Source: Streptomyces sp. P3
Lineage (GTDB): Bacteria > Actinomycetota > Actinomycetes > Streptomycetales > Streptomycetaceae
DNA length: 64,000 nt
Assembly (NCBI RefSeq): GCF_003032475.1
Contig: NZ_CP028369.1
Location: 7,564,001 to 7,628,000 of the forward strand
Reading direction: 5' to 3'
Position numbers and translations under genes: made by a program. How positions within the stretch are numbered: position 1 is the stretch's first letter; every line of letters begins with the position of its first letter. The notes under the pieces are model-generated. The model saw nothing but the letters and a program-made list of their open reading frames with translations, was not told where the DNA came from and ran no database searches. Shown one piece after another: positions 44,604 through 53,737 of the stretch.

Positions 44604-46763
44604 GTGCGCAACAACCTCGATCGTGATCTCACCCGTCTCTCCGCCGTCCGCAACCTGGGCATCCTCGCCCACGTCGACGCGGGCAAGACCACCGTGACGG
44701 AGCGGATCCTGTACACCACCGGCACCACGCACAAGCGCGGCGAGGTCCACGACGGCACCACCGTCACCGACTTCGACCCCCAGGAACGCGACCGAGGCAT
44801 CACCATCTTCGCCGCGGCCGTCAGCTGCGAGTGGGAAGGCCACCGCCTCAACCTGATCGACACCCCCGGGCACGTCGACTTCGCCGACGAGGTGGAGCGG
44901 TCCCTGCGGGTGCTGGACGGGGCGGTGGCCGTGTTCGACGCCGTGGCGGGCGTGGAACCGCAGAGCGAGTCCGTGTGGCGGCAGGCCGACCGCTACGGCG
45001 TGCCCAGGATCGCGTTCGTGAACAAACTGGACCGGGCGGGCGCCGACCTCGACGCCGCGGTGGAGTCCCTCCGCGCCCGTCTGCACCCCGTGCCGTTGGT
45101 CGTTCAGCTGCCGATCGGGGCGGAGGACTCCTTCGTGGGCGTCGTCGACCTGCTGTGCATGCGGGCGCTGACCTGGAGCGCGGACGGCGGCGACGCGGCC
45201 GTCGACACACCCGTTCCGGACGAACTGCGGGAGGAGGCGATGGGCCGGCGCAGGCGGCTGGAGGAAGCCGTGGCGGAGCGGCACCCGGCCGCCCTGGAGG
45301 AGTTCTGCGACCGGGGGACGCTGTCGGCGCGAACCCTCTCCGGAGCCCTGCGCGACCTCACCCGCACGGGTGACGGGGTGGTCGTGCTGTGCGGCTCGGC
45401 CTACCGCAACCGGGGAATCCAACCGCTGCTCGACGCCGTCGTCGCGTATCTGCCGTCGCCCCTGGACGTGCCGCCGGTACGCGGTGCGGATCCGGCCGGC
45501 GGCGGGGACCGCGGTGCCGGCCAACAGCGCGACGCGGGCGGCGAGCAGCGTCCAGCGGACCCGGACGCGCCGTTCGCGGCCCTCGCGTTCAAGGTCGGTG
45601 CCACGCCCACGGGCCGGCTGACCTACCTCAGGGTGTACTCGGGCACGATCGAGAAGGGAGACGCGGTGTGGGAGTCCGGCACCCGGCGCACCGAGCGGAT
45701 CGGACGGATCCTGCGGGTGCAGGCCGACCGGCACGCCCGGCTGGAGCGGGCGGTCGCCGGGGACATCGTGGCGGTCGTCGGGCTGAAGGCGGCCCGCGCG
45801 GGCTCGACGCTGTGCGCGCCGGAGGAGGCGCCCCTCGTCCTCGAGCCGCCCGGTGTCGCGGCGCCGGTGGTCTCGGTGGCGGTGGAGGCGCGTACGAGCG
45901 CCGACGCCGACCGTCTGGCGTCGGCGCTGGCGCGGTCGGCCGAGGAGGATCCGTCGCTGGTGGTCAGGACCGATCCCGAAACCGGTCAGACGGTGCTGTC
46001 CGGCATGGGTGAACTGCACCTGGAGGTCGCGGTGGAGAAGATCCGCCGCAGCCTCGGGGTGGAGGTCACCGTCGGCCGTCCGAGGGTGACGTACCGCGAG
46101 ACGGTCGCCCGAGGCGTGTCCGGTGTCGTCTTCCGGCACGTCAAACAGGACGGCGGGGCCGGGCAGTTCGCGCATGTCGTGCTCGACGTCGAACCGCTGG
46201 ACGGCGAACCGCAGCGCGCCGGATCGCCGGACCGGGACGGCGGCGCCGCGACCGGGTTCGTGTTCCGTTCGGCCGTCGTCGGCGGACGGGTGCCGCAGGA
46301 GTACGTGCGCGCCGTGGAGGCCGGCTGCCGGGACGCCCTCGCCGAGGGTCCGCTCGGCGGACACCCGGTCACCGGGCTCAGGGTCACCCTGACCGACGGG
46401 GCGACGCACGTGAAGGACTCCTCCGAGACGGCCTTCCGCACGGCCGGCCGGCTCGGGCTCCGGGAGGCGCTGCGCCGCTGCGCGATGGTGCTGCTGGAAC
46501 CGGTCGTCGAGGTCACGGTGACCGTGCCCGAGGCAGTGGTCGGCGGGGTCCTCGGAGACCTCGCCGGCCGTCGCGGGCGGGTCACCGACTCGACCGTGCG
46601 CGGCGGTTCGGCGGTCGTCACCGCGACCGTGCCGCTGGCCGAACTGTTCGGCTACGCCACCCGGTTGCGCAGCCGGACCCAGGGGCGCGGCGCGTTCTCG
46701 GCCCGCCCGACGGGGTACGTCCCGGCGCCGACCACGACGCCGACCACGACGCCGGCGCGGTAG
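44604..46763 (+). CDS. EF-G paralogue (translation elongation factor G-like GTPase)
   Basis: 719 aa; GTG 44604 (AAGGGCC upstream). All G motifs are present: AHVDAGKTT (G1), RGITI (G2), DTPGH (G3), NKLD (G4), CGSAYRNRG (G5). Domains II-V follow ([50 protein letters not shown]). An insertion of about 30 residues rich in Gly/Asp/Gln ([15 protein letters not shown]) is unusual. Not in a rpsL-rpsG-fusA-tuf operon, so it is a second EF-G, possibly for ribosome recycling, stress or antibiotic protection; which one is not decidable. Confidence 0.88.
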   Translation: MRNNLDRDLTRLSAVRNLGILAHVDAGKTTVTERILYTTGTTHKRGEVHDGTTVTDFDPQERDRGITIFAAAVSCEWEGHRLNLIDTPGHVDFADEVERSLRVLDGAVAVFDAVAGVEPQSESVWRQADRYGVPRIAFVNKLDRAGADLDAAVESLRARLHPVPLVVQLPIGAEDSFVGVVDLLCMRALTWSADGGDAAVDTPVPDELREEAMGRRRRLEEAVAERHPAALEEFCDRGTLSARTLSGALRDLTRTGDGVVVLCGSAYRNRGIQPLLDAVVAYLPSPLDVPPVRGADPAGGGDRGAGQQRDAGGEQRPADPDAPFAALAFKVGATPTGRLTYLRVYSGTIEKGDAVWESGTRRTERIGRILRVQADRHARLERAVAGDIVAVVGLKAARAGSTLCAPEEAPLVLEPPGVAAPVVSVAVEARTSADADRLASALARSAEEDPSLVVRTDPETGQTVLSGMGELHLEVAVEKIRRSLGVEVTVGRPRVTYRETVARGVSGVVFRHVKQDGGAGQFAHVVLDVEPLDGEPQRAGSPDRDGGAATGFVFRSAVVGGRVPQEYVRAVEAGCRDALAEGPLGGHPVTGLRVTLTDGATHVKDSSETAFRTAGRLGLREALRRCAMVLLEPVVEVTVTVPEAVVGGVLGDLAGRRGRVTDSTVRGGSAVVTATVPLAELFGYATRLRSRTQGRGAFSARPTGYVPAPTTTPTTTPAR

Positions 46764-46812
46764 CTCCCGGCGCGGGGCGGGGACGCCGGGTGTTCCGTCC
46801 CGGCAGCTCCCC

Positions 46813-46851
46813 GGTGCGGGCCGCGAACAGAGGGTGTTCGCGGCCCGCACC
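46813..46851. terminator. Strong bidirectional terminator hairpin
   Basis: GGTGCGGGCCGCGAAC (46813-46828) pairs perfectly with GTTCGCGGCCCGCACC (46836-46851), 16-bp stem and 7-nt loop, between convergent EF-G and beta-helix genes. Confidence 0.88.
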
Positions 46852-46860
46852 GGGCCGGGG

Positions 46861-46953
46861 GCGGCAGCCCCGGCGCACCGTTGGAATCCGGGCGGCAGCC
46901 CCGGCGCACCGTTGGAATCCGGGCGGCAGCCCCGCCGCACCGCCGGAATCCGG
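46861..46953. repeat. Three tandem copies of a 31-bp unit
   Basis: Units at 46861, 46892 and 46923 start GCGGCAGCCCC(G/C)GCGCACCG and end GGAATCCGG. The first two are identical; the third differs by three bases. They lie between the terminator and the stop of the beta-helix gene. Confidence 0.88.
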
Positions 46954-46966
46954 GTCCCGGACGCGG

Positions 46967-48820
46967 TCAGGGATACGAGATCACCGTGGACGGCACCGTC
47001 GAGGTGCCGGAGGTCGGCGCTCCGAGGTCGTTGATCACGTGCTCGTACTGGCCCTGGCCGCCGAGCGAGACCACCAGCAGGTCGTGGAACTTCACGCCCG
47101 GCACGTTCGGGGCGGCGAAGCCGTGATGCTGGACGATCGTCGGGTCGACGTTGTAGAAGCAGTAACTGCCCAGACCCCAGCCCTCGTGCGCGGTGACGTC
47201 GTCGCCGACCTTGTAGGCGGCGTAGCCCTTCAGCGCGCCGTTGCGGATCGCCGCCTGGTTCGGGGCGTCGTAGGCCTTCTCGTTCTGGAAGAAGATCGTG
47301 CGGCCGCGCTCTCCGTACCACTGCACGTCGTACTTGTTGAAGTGCTCGACGAACAGGCCCGTCGCCAGCACGTCGTGGCCGTTGACGACGACCCCGTAGT
47401 CGGCCCGGTTGGTCTCCCAGCCGACGCCCTCGCCGTGGTCGGCGCGCCAGACCCAGGTGTGGTCGACGATCGTGTGCCGGTTGTTGATCACCATGCTGGT
47501 GGTGGCCCTGCCGGCGCCCGCCCCGCCGATCCTGATGAACACGTCCTGCACGGTGGTCGGGTCGGCACTGTGGTCGCGCCGCGCTCCGGGCGGACCGACC
47601 TCCAGCAGGGTCGCGGAGTTGACCGGGCCGGCGTCGACGAGGAAGCCCGCCAGCCGCACGCCGTCCACGTCGGCGACCTTCAGCGCCGTGACGCCGTTGT
47701 CGGGGATCAGGGTGGCGTAGCCGAGGCCGAGGACGACGGTGCCGGCGCGGTTCACCCGGATCGGCCGGTCGAGGTGGTAGACGCCCGGCGTGAGCAGCAG
47801 GTGCAGGCCCTGGTCGAGTGCCTGGTTGAGGGTGGCCGCGGAGACGCCCGGCTTGGCCACGTAGAACCGCGACAGGGGCAGCGAGCTGCCACGCGGGGTG
47901 CCGCGGCCCCAGGTCACACCGCGTGCGTCGGTGCGCTTGGCGGGCAGGAACACGCGGTAGCCGCCGCGGTCGACGTACAGGAACGGCTTCTCCCGGGAGA
48001 CGGGCGTCGTCTCGAGGGTGGTGTAGGGCGGGCTGGGGAAACTCTGGGCGGGGGCGCCTTCGACGCCCGAGAACACCATGTTCCACACGCCGTTGAGCCA
48101 GCTGCCGACGCTGCTGTCCCGGGTGTACCACTGCTGCTGCGAGTAGGGGCCGATCTCGCCTTCGATCCGGCTGTCGGCGATGTACCCGCCACTGGCCCAA
48201 CCGAAGCCGGAAGGTGCGAGGTTGAGACCGCCGCGGACGTGCATCCGGCGGAACGGGGCCGCCTGGGCGACGGCCCACCGGTTGGTGCCGCTGACCGGGA
48301 CGAGCGCGAGGTTCTCCGCCGAACGCCAGAAGTTCTGCGTGGCGTTGCCGCCGAACCAGCCCGCGTCGACGGTCACGTCGCCGTTGATGGTGGTGTCGTC
48401 GGGGGAGAGGCCGAGGCCGCCGATGGAGGTGTAGAAGCCGAGTTGAGCGTTGAGTCCGTGGTAGACGCCGGGCTTGAACAGCAGGGCGTAGCGTCCGGTG
48501 CCGAACTGGGCCGACTCCTGCTGCCGGAACACCTCGTCGAGGCGGGCCTGGATGTCGGGGGTAGACGGGTCGAAGACGAGGACGTTCGGACCGAGGTCGC
48601 CGCCGCCCGGCAGGGCGCACGGACGCCTGCCGCGCGAGGCGTCGGCCGACGCGCTGCCGGCCGACGCGGCGCCGTCCGACCCCGCGGACGCCGGTGCGGC
48701 GGAGGCGGGTGCGGCGGCCAGTGAGGTGAGGGCGGGGGCGGCTGCGGCCGTGGCTGCGGCCGCGAGCACGGCTCTGCGGCGCACGGCCGGGGTGTCCGAC
48801 GGCGGCTGGGCCTGGGGCAT
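46967..48820 (-). CDS. Secreted right-handed beta-helix protein (pectate-lyase-like fold)
   Basis: 617 aa; ATG 48820 behind GAGGAGA. Signal peptide with triple Arg (VRRRAVLAAAATAAAAPALT), probably Tat. The mature protein has repeated helix turns (ALLFKPGVYHGLNAQLGFYT, TTINGDVTVDAGWFGGNATQ, VDGVRLAGFLVDAGPVNSAT, NRHTIVDHTWVWRADHG). Relatives are annotated as adenylyl cyclase or coagulation factor 5/8 proteins, without good support; a polysaccharide-acting enzyme is more likely. The usual C-terminal CBM/F5-8 domain is absent. Substrate unknown. Confidence 0.75.
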   Translation of the reverse strand: MPQAQPPSDTPAVRRRAVLAAAATAAAAPALTSLAAAPASAAPASAGSDGAASAGSASADASRGRRPCALPGGGDLGPNVLVFDPSTPDIQARLDEVFRQQESAQFGTGRYALLFKPGVYHGLNAQLGFYTSIGGLGLSPDDTTINGDVTVDAGWFGGNATQNFWRSAENLALVPVSGTNRWAVAQAAPFRRMHVRGGLNLAPSGFGWASGGYIADSRIEGEIGPYSQQQWYTRDSSVGSWLNGVWNMVFSGVEGAPAQSFPSPPYTTLETTPVSREKPFLYVDRGGYRVFLPAKRTDARGVTWGRGTPRGSSLPLSRFYVAKPGVSAATLNQALDQGLHLLLTPGVYHLDRPIRVNRAGTVVLGLGYATLIPDNGVTALKVADVDGVRLAGFLVDAGPVNSATLLEVGPPGARRDHSADPTTVQDVFIRIGGAGAGRATTSMVINNRHTIVDHTWVWRADHGEGVGWETNRADYGVVVNGHDVLATGLFVEHFNKYDVQWYGERGRTIFFQNEKAYDAPNQAAIRNGALKGYAAYKVGDDVTAHEGWGLGSYCFYNVDPTIVQHHGFAAPNVPGVKFHDLLVVSLGGQGQYEHVINDLGAPTSGTSTVPSTVISYP

Positions 48821-48889
48821 GGGCGGCTCTCCTCGGTGCGGGCCGCTCACGGGAGCGGCTGGCTAAAGGAAGTGAACGGGCACGTGCTT

Positions 48890-48901
48890 GAGAGCGCTCT
48901 C
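48890..48901. promoter_or_regulatory. LacI-type operator
   Basis: GAGAGCGCTCTC, a perfect 12-bp palindrome with central CG, resembles LacI-family sites such as the CebR box (it differs by A/T for G/C at two pairs). It lies 70 bp upstream of the beta-helix gene and also upstream of the ABC sugar transporter relics. The rest of 48821-49159 shows no gene. Confidence 0.65.
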
Positions 48902-49159
48902 TCAGCGCTGAATGCTTCAACTACCCGAACGTGTGCGTCAAGTGGTGCGACCGGACTTGCCCGGAGTGCTCCCGGGGCCGGGCCGGCCGGTTCACGGGTC
49001 CGCCCGGTCCGTTTCCCGGTGCGTCACCCGGTCCGGCCTGTCCGTTCGCCCGCCCGGCCCCCGTTCCCTGCCCCGACGCGTTCGCCGGCCGGCCGCGGAC
49101 CGGGTCTGGACGGCCTCGGTGTGATCCCGCGGGGTTCCGGTGCCACCTCGTCGCCGTCC

Positions 49160-49357
49160 GGCCCGGTGTGCCCCAAGGACACCCTGGCCAAGAGTGCCGC
49201 AGCGCTGCCCCAGGTGGCCGACGAGTCGCAGTTCGAGACGGCGGTCGGCACGGCCGTCAAGGAACTGTTCGCCGACGCCGCCGCCGGCCGTGCGATCACC
49301 ACCGAGTCGGTCCGGGCCCGACTCGCCAAGGCCCAGCAGCAGATGCCGGCGAAGTGA
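49160..49357 (+). pseudogene. C-terminal relic of an ABC sugar-binding protein gene
   Basis: Reads CPKDTLAKSAAALPQVADES, then FETAVGTAVKELFADAAAGR and ends ARLAKAQQQMPAK. This is the end of a family 1 extracellular solute-binding protein; about 350 N-terminal residues, including the lipoprotein signal, are lost. Confidence 0.75.
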
Positions 49358-49362
49358 GCCCG

Positions 49363-49488
49363 ATGACCACCACCGTCGAGGTCGCGAAACCTCCCGCACG
49401 CCCGGGCGACGGCGGGACCCGGCGACCGCGCCCCGGCCGCATCCGCCGCGTCGCACTGCCCTACCTGCTGCTCCTGCCCGCCCTGATC
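49363..49488 (+). pseudogene. N-terminal relic of an ABC sugar permease gene
   Basis: ATG 49363, directly after the binding-protein relic, begins a MalF-type permease (MTTTVEVAKPPAR, then RRVALPYLLLLPALI). Similarity stops in the first transmembrane helix at about 49488, where unrelated sequence starts. Confidence 0.7.
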
Positions 49489-49554
49489 AGAAGGCAGCGT
49501 CACGCACGAGCCCAGGGCGCAGCCGCTGATGATCGTCCGGTGGCGTTTGGTCGA

Positions 49555-49923
49555 TCAAGCGCGGTCGTGCAGCGTGACCTGGTAGCCGTCGGGGTCGGCG
49601 AAGGTGAAGGTCCGGCCGAAGGGGCCGTCGATCGGTGCGGAGACGATGGTGTGACCGTCGGCGACGAGCGCATCGTGGATGGCCTGGACGTCGGTGGCGT
49701 GGAGCCAGATCGCGGCACCGATGCCGGGCTGAGCGACGGATGCGAGGTCGGTGCCGGGAATGACGTCGCGGAGTGCGAACGCGATCGGCTTCGTCTCGAA
49801 GACGACGGCGTGCGCAGGTCCGGCCGGCGAGCGGACGAGGCCCAGGTACTGCTCGTAGAACGCCTGCGAAGCGTCGAGGTCGCGCACTTGGAGCGAGATG
49901 AAGTCGGGGCCGGTGGCGGGCAT
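49555..49923 (-). CDS. VOC-family (glyoxalase/bleomycin-resistance fold) protein
   Basis: 122 aa; ATG 49923 with AAGGAG upstream. Paired beta-alpha-beta-beta-beta units: FISLQVRDLDASQAFYEQYL and AIWLHATDVQAIHDALV, ending FTFADPDGYQVTLHD. Divergent from marR with two shared operators, so it is probably induced by the MarR ligand (a toxic or phenolic compound). Substrate unknown. Confidence 0.9.
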   Translation of the reverse strand: MPATGPDFISLQVRDLDASQAFYEQYLGLVRSPAGPAHAVVFETKPIAFALRDVIPGTDLASVAQPGIGAAIWLHATDVQAIHDALVADGHTIVSAPIDGPFGRTFTFADPDGYQVTLHDRA

Positions 49924-49945
49924 GATGAGACGCTCCTTCTTCCTG

Positions 49946-49961
49946 TGTCAGTTTTCTGACA
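49946..49961. promoter_or_regulatory. MarR operator 1
   Basis: TGTCAGTTTTCTGACA, perfect 6-bp arms with a 4-bp centre, 23 bp upstream of the VOC gene. Confidence 0.8.
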
Positions 49962-49973
49962 TGCATCAACCTA

Positions 49974-49989
49974 TGTCAGAATGCTGACA
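49974..49989. promoter_or_regulatory. MarR operator 2, at the marR start codon
   Basis: TGTCAGAATGCTGACA has the same arms as operator 1, 28 bp away, and its last base is the A of the marR ATG. Confidence 0.8.
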
Positions 49990-50447
49990 TGAGTCAAGAA
50001 GGTGTCGGCGTCGACCTGGAGACGTCACTGGGCTACCTGCTCAAAGAAGCGTCGAGCGCCCTCCGTGCGGCCATGGAGGAAGTGCTGCGGCCGCTCGGGA
50101 TGAGCGTGACGCACTACTCCTGCCTCGAGCTGCTGGCGCAACGACCGGGCTTGTCGAACTCCGAGCTTGCGCGGGGCGCGTTCGTGACACGGCAGACGAT
50201 GAACGTGCTGCTCCAGGCCCTGGAACGAGACGGCTACGTGACCAGGCCTGCGGAGGCGCCCGTCGGGAAGGCGCTTCCCACGCGGCTCACGCCTCGCGGC
50301 CGACGAAGCCTCGAGAAGGCGAGCGCAGCCGTCCGGTTCGTCGAGGCCAGAATGCTGGCCGGCCTGACCGGGACCGAGCAGTCGGACGCGTTCCGGATCC
50401 TGCAGAGGATGATCCATTCCCTGCGCGATGACAACGCGGGTGCATAG
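49989..50447 (+). CDS. MarR-family regulator
   Basis: 152 aa; winged helix (YSCLELLAQRPGLSNSELARG, FVTRQTMNVLLQALERDGYV) with the wing RPAEAPVGKALPTRLTPRGRR. ATG 49989 overlaps its own operator and has no spaced ribosome site, so the mRNA may be nearly leaderless. Represses itself and the divergent VOC gene by inference. Confidence 0.9.
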   Translation: MSQEGVGVDLETSLGYLLKEASSALRAAMEEVLRPLGMSVTHYSCLELLAQRPGLSNSELARGAFVTRQTMNVLLQALERDGYVTRPAEAPVGKALPTRLTPRGRRSLEKASAAVRFVEARMLAGLTGTEQSDAFRILQRMIHSLRDDNAGA

Positions 50448-50568
50448 CTCGTTCCGCGGCGCACGTCTCGTCGCGCTCGGACAGGAGTGCAGCCGAGCCT
50501 GAGATCCGTGTCGGCGACCTCGAAAACCGACAGACCCCGACTGCACCCTCTACTGCGATGAGCCCCTT

Positions 50569-51432
50569 TCAGACGCCCGCCTCCGTCAGGAACGGGCTGG
50601 GCGCGCCCGACCAGGAGACGTACAGGCTGTCGCGGGCCCTCGTGCAGGCGACGAACAGCAGGCAGCGTTCGGACATCATGTCGGTCTCGTGCTGCTGGGG
50701 GTCCACGTCGGCGGGAGTGACCGCTTTCGGGAACGGCAGTGCGTCCTCGTTGACGCCGACCACGGCGACGCAGCGGAACTCGAGACCCTTGAACGAGTGC
50801 ATGGTGCCGACCCGGACGGCCGCCGCGTCGGCCGAGGCGCCGGCGGACCGCAGCGGCGCGGCGGGGATGCCGGCGTCCTTCAGCCGGGCCACCGCCTTCG
50901 CGCACGTCTTGTTGAAGCGGGTGCTGACCCCGATCTCCCCGGCTCCCACGCCCGCGTCCGTCCACGCCCGCACCCGGGCGACGAGCGCGTCCAGCTCGGC
51001 GTCCTCGGGCGCCGCAGCGTGCACGACGGGCCCGTCGCCGTGCAGGGCGGAGCGGTAGCCGAGCAGCGTGTCGGTGCGGTTCGCGTCCTCGAGTTCGGCG
51101 ATCGGCCGGCCGACGAGCAGGGCGGTGGACCAGCGCAGGATCTCCTGTGTGCTGCGGTAGTTCTTGCGCAGCTTCACCGACCGTCCGGTCACCTTGATGC
51201 CGAGCGACTTCAGGGAGACCTTCGAGTCGTAGATGCGCTGATGCGGGTCGCCCGCGATGAACAGGTCGTCCGGGCGGGAACGGCCGCGCGCAGGAGACGC
51301 CACTGCGCCGGGTGCGGATCCTGCGCCTCGTCCACGACCACGTGCCGGTACTGCGGGCCCTTCGCCTCCAGCAGCCGGGCCGCCTGCGCGCACGTCTGGA
51401 GCCAGGTGCGGGCCCCGTCCGCCGCCAGGTTA
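50569..51432 (-). pseudogene. C-terminal relic of a UvrD/Rep-type DNA helicase, frameshifted
   Basis: From 51432 one frame reads NLAADGARTWLQTCAQAARL and Walker B HVVVDEAQDPHPAQWRLLRA. At about 51265 it shifts to a second frame (DDLFIAGDPHQRIYDSK, LRKNYRSTQEILRW, VRVGTMHSFKGLEFRCVAVVG, LLFVACTRARDSLYVSWSG). The N-terminal Walker A half is gone. The second frame alone could encode 250 residues but lacks the ATPase site. Confidence 0.75.
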
Positions 51433-51547
51433 TCTGTGAACGCTTCCGCTTGGAAGCGGTAGCAGAGCAGGTTCCCTGAGATCCCGTGCCGGGCCCTTCC
51501 GTCGTGGACGGACCCGGCCGGACATCGGCGAAACGGAGAAGCGCGCC

Positions 51548-52258
51548 ATGCCGAACCCGACCCCCGAACCGCAGCAGCGCCCGCACGACCCGCGGAGCGG
51601 CTGGGCCGCGACGCCGCCTCTCCCTCAGCCCTCGCTCGGGATACCGTCCCGGCGCAGACAGCGGATCAAGTTCGGTGCGACGGCCGCCGTCGCTCTGTTC
51701 GTCGGCGTCGGAATCGGCGCCGCCGGTGGCGGGCCGGCGTCCGGCGGCACCGTCGACGCCAAGGCCGTGCCCGGCCCGACGGTGATCGTCACCGAGACGG
51801 CGCGGGGTGAGGCGGGACCCGCTCCCACGGTCACCGAGACCGTCAGCGAGACGGTCACCGCCCAGCCGAAGAAGGCCGAGGCAGCGGGCGCCGCGACCAC
51901 CTTCTCGGGGGAGGGCGAGTACCTGGTCGGCGAGGACGTCAAGCCGAGGACGTACAAGTCGGCCGGTCCCGAGGGTGAGTTCGGCTGCTACTGGGAGCGG
52001 GCCAAGGACGCCGGCGGCGAGTTCGGCTCGATCATCGCCGACAACAGCCTGGAGGGTCCGGGGCGGGTGACCCTCCACAAGGGGGAGTACTTCAAGACCA
52101 ACCGGTGTGAGGAGTGGAAGAAGGTCGGTGACGCCGTCCGCCGCCGCGGACTCGGCGTCGGCGGGTTTCCCGGAGGCCGCCGAGGCCGGGTCCGCCACGG
52201 GTTCAGCAGTCCCGCAGTTCCGCCGACTGGTTCAGGATCTGAGCGCGCTGGGAGGTGA
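51548..52258 (+). CDS. Membrane-anchored/secreted protein of unknown function
   Basis: 236 aa; ATG 51548 behind GGAGAA. Pro-rich cytoplasmic start, one transmembrane helix (FGATAAVALFVGVGIGAAGG), Thr/Val/Glu-rich extracellular stalk, then a small domain with the repeated streptomycete motif GEYLVGEDVKPRTYKSAG and GCYWERAKDAGGEFGSIIAD. The usual end is near CEEWKKVG (about residue 192); the remaining 44 residues are Arg/Gly-rich and overlap the convergent gene, suggesting a lost stop codon. Confidence 0.75.
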   Translation: MPNPTPEPQQRPHDPRSGWAATPPLPQPSLGIPSRRRQRIKFGATAAVALFVGVGIGAAGGGPASGGTVDAKAVPGPTVIVTETARGEAGPAPTVTETVSETVTAQPKKAEAAGAATTFSGEGEYLVGEDVKPRTYKSAGPEGEFGCYWERAKDAGGEFGSIIADNSLEGPGRVTLHKGEYFKTNRCEEWKKVGDAVRRRGLGVGGFPGGRRGRVRHGFSSPAVPPTGSGSERAGR

Positions 52259-52595
52259 AGCGGGTGTGGGTGGCGCTGCCGCGGGCTTCGGGGCGGAAGG
52301 CCGCGACGCGGTGGCAGTTCTGGAAGGCGAGGGTGATGTCGAAGTGGCGTTCCAGGCTGCCGCGGATGGCGTCGCTGGCGAGGGCGCGCAGCAGTTGGCC
52401 GCGATCCTGTTCGGAGGCGGGCGGGGTCTGGTTGTCGGCGAACTCGGCGATGCCGCCGTGGAGTCGGGTGGCCAGGTCGGAGACGAGGCCGTAGGCGTAG
52501 GGGAGGGACGTGCGGATCGTGTCCACGAAGTCCTCCTCGCGGAGGTGACCGGCTTCGGCTTCGGCGAGGAGTTCGGGGGAGACGTCGAGAGACAT
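52203..52595 (-). CDS. Conserved streptomycete protein of unknown function (130 aa)
   Basis: 130 aa, starts MSLDVSPELLAEAEAGHLRE, with FADNQTPPASEQDRGQLLRALASDAIRGSLERHFDI in short blocks and ending QSAELRDC. I recognise it as a protein that recurs in Streptomyces next to a CooC-like ATPase but know no function. Same strand as the ATPase, 58 bp downstream of it. Its 3' end overlaps the convergent membrane protein gene by 56 bp. Confidence 0.82.
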   Translation of the reverse strand: MSLDVSPELLAEAEAGHLREEDFVDTIRTSLPYAYGLVSDLATRLHGGIAEFADNQTPPASEQDRGQLLRALASDAIRGSLERHFDITLAFQNCHRVAAFRPEARGSATHTRFTSQRAQILNQSAELRDC

Positions 52596-52653
52596 GGGTT
52601 TCCTGTTTCTGTGGTGGGCGTGGAGCAGGGTGGGAGGTGCGCCGCGGGGGCGG

Positions 52654-53607
52654 TCAGGGCAAGGGGGTCGGGGGCGGGGTGAAGTCGGGGTCGACCTGGG
52701 ACGCCAGGTCCTGGCCGGTCGCCTCGTTCGCCCAGGAGCGGGCGTTGCGCAGGTGGAAGTGGACGGCGTGGCGGTGGAGGGCCGGCCAGTCCTTCGGGCG
52801 GGCGTCGACCGTGTGGCGCAGGACGTCCAGGGCGTGGCGGTCGGCTTCCGCCAACTCGCCCTGCGGGTGGCCGCGTTCGGCCGAACGGACCCAGGGGGAG
52901 AGGGTGACGTGGGTGAGGAGGTCGTCGCCCACCTCCTCCTTGAGGAAGAGCAGGTCGTCCTCGCCGGTCACCTTGTTGCCGACCACGGCGAGGGGGATGC
53001 CGTACTCGCGGGCGTGGTCGCGGTACTGGCGGTAGACGGAGACGCCCCTGCGGGTGGGTTCGGCCACCAGGAACGTCATGTCGAAGCGGGCGAACAGGCC
53101 GGAGGCGAAGGCGTCGGCGCCCGCCGTCATGTCCATCACCAGGTACTCGCCGGGGCCGTCGACCAGGTGGCTCAGATAGAGCTCCACCGCGCCCAGCTTG
53201 GAGTGGTAGCAGGCCACTCCCAGGTCGCTCTCGTCGAACGCGCCCGTCACCATCAGCGGGACGCCGCCCACCTGCCGGACGTGGCGGGTGTGCAGCTCGT
53301 CGTCGCCCAGCAGGCGCAGCAGCCGTGAACCGCGGCCCGGCGGGGTCGTCTTGACCATCGCCTCGCGGGAGGCGATCCGCGGATTGTCGCCGCGCAGCAG
53401 GTCCTTGATGTCGTCCAGGTGCGCGGCCAGCGGCGGGGCCGTGAACGGCGGTGCGCCGGCCGTGGGGTCCAGGGCCTCGGACAGGTGCTGGTTGATGTCG
53501 CCGTCGACGGCCAGTACCGGTGCGCCGGAGTGCGTCAACCGGCGGGCGAACAGGGCCGACAGGGTGGTCTTGCCGCTGCCGCCCTTCCCCACGAATGCGA
53601 CGCGCAT
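52654..53607 (-). CDS. CooC/MinD-type ATPase
   Basis: 317 aa; ATG 53607 is one codon inside the longest frame. Deviant Walker A KGGSGKTTLS at the N-terminus, switch VMDMTAGADAF, and ALVVGNKV-type VVGNKVTGEDDL. CooC-like proteins insert metal (Ni) into CO dehydrogenase or act as anti-silencing or regulatory ATPases. No CO dehydrogenase is present. A Zur-like box 13 bp upstream points to zinc or another metal. Confidence 0.88.
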   Translation of the reverse strand: MRVAFVGKGGSGKTTLSALFARRLTHSGAPVLAVDGDINQHLSEALDPTAGAPPFTAPPLAAHLDDIKDLLRGDNPRIASREAMVKTTPPGRGSRLLRLLGDDELHTRHVRQVGGVPLMVTGAFDESDLGVACYHSKLGAVELYLSHLVDGPGEYLVMDMTAGADAFASGLFARFDMTFLVAEPTRRGVSVYRQYRDHAREYGIPLAVVGNKVTGEDDLLFLKEEVGDDLLTHVTLSPWVRSAERGHPQGELAEADRHALDVLRHTVDARPKDWPALHRHAVHFHLRNARSWANEATGQDLASQVDPDFTPPPTPLP

Positions 53608-53620
53608 CACAGCGCCTTGT

Positions 53621-53635
53621 TGAAAATGAATGTCA
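53621..53635. promoter_or_regulatory. Zur-like box between divergent genes
   Basis: TGAAAATGAATGTCA matches the actinobacterial Zur consensus TGAAAATGATTTTCA at 13 of 15 positions. It overlaps a possible + strand promoter (TTGAAA 53620-53625, 16 bp, TAGATT 53642-53647) and lies just upstream of the CooC-like gene. Confidence 0.55.
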
Positions 53636-53737
53636 TGTGGCTAGATTTAGGGGTGCCCGATGATCTCTGTCAAATCCATATCCCGGAGCGGTGATGCCGT
53701 GATCACCCTCGCTCCTCTTACTGCATACGATGTGCAA

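Noticed and set aside
42366..48920. 2184-codon open frame on the minus strand
   Set aside because: Only its last 297 codons (lipoprotein, from GTG 43259) are a gene; the rest runs antisense through the EF-G and nucleotidyltransferase genes and has Arg/Gly-rich shadow composition.
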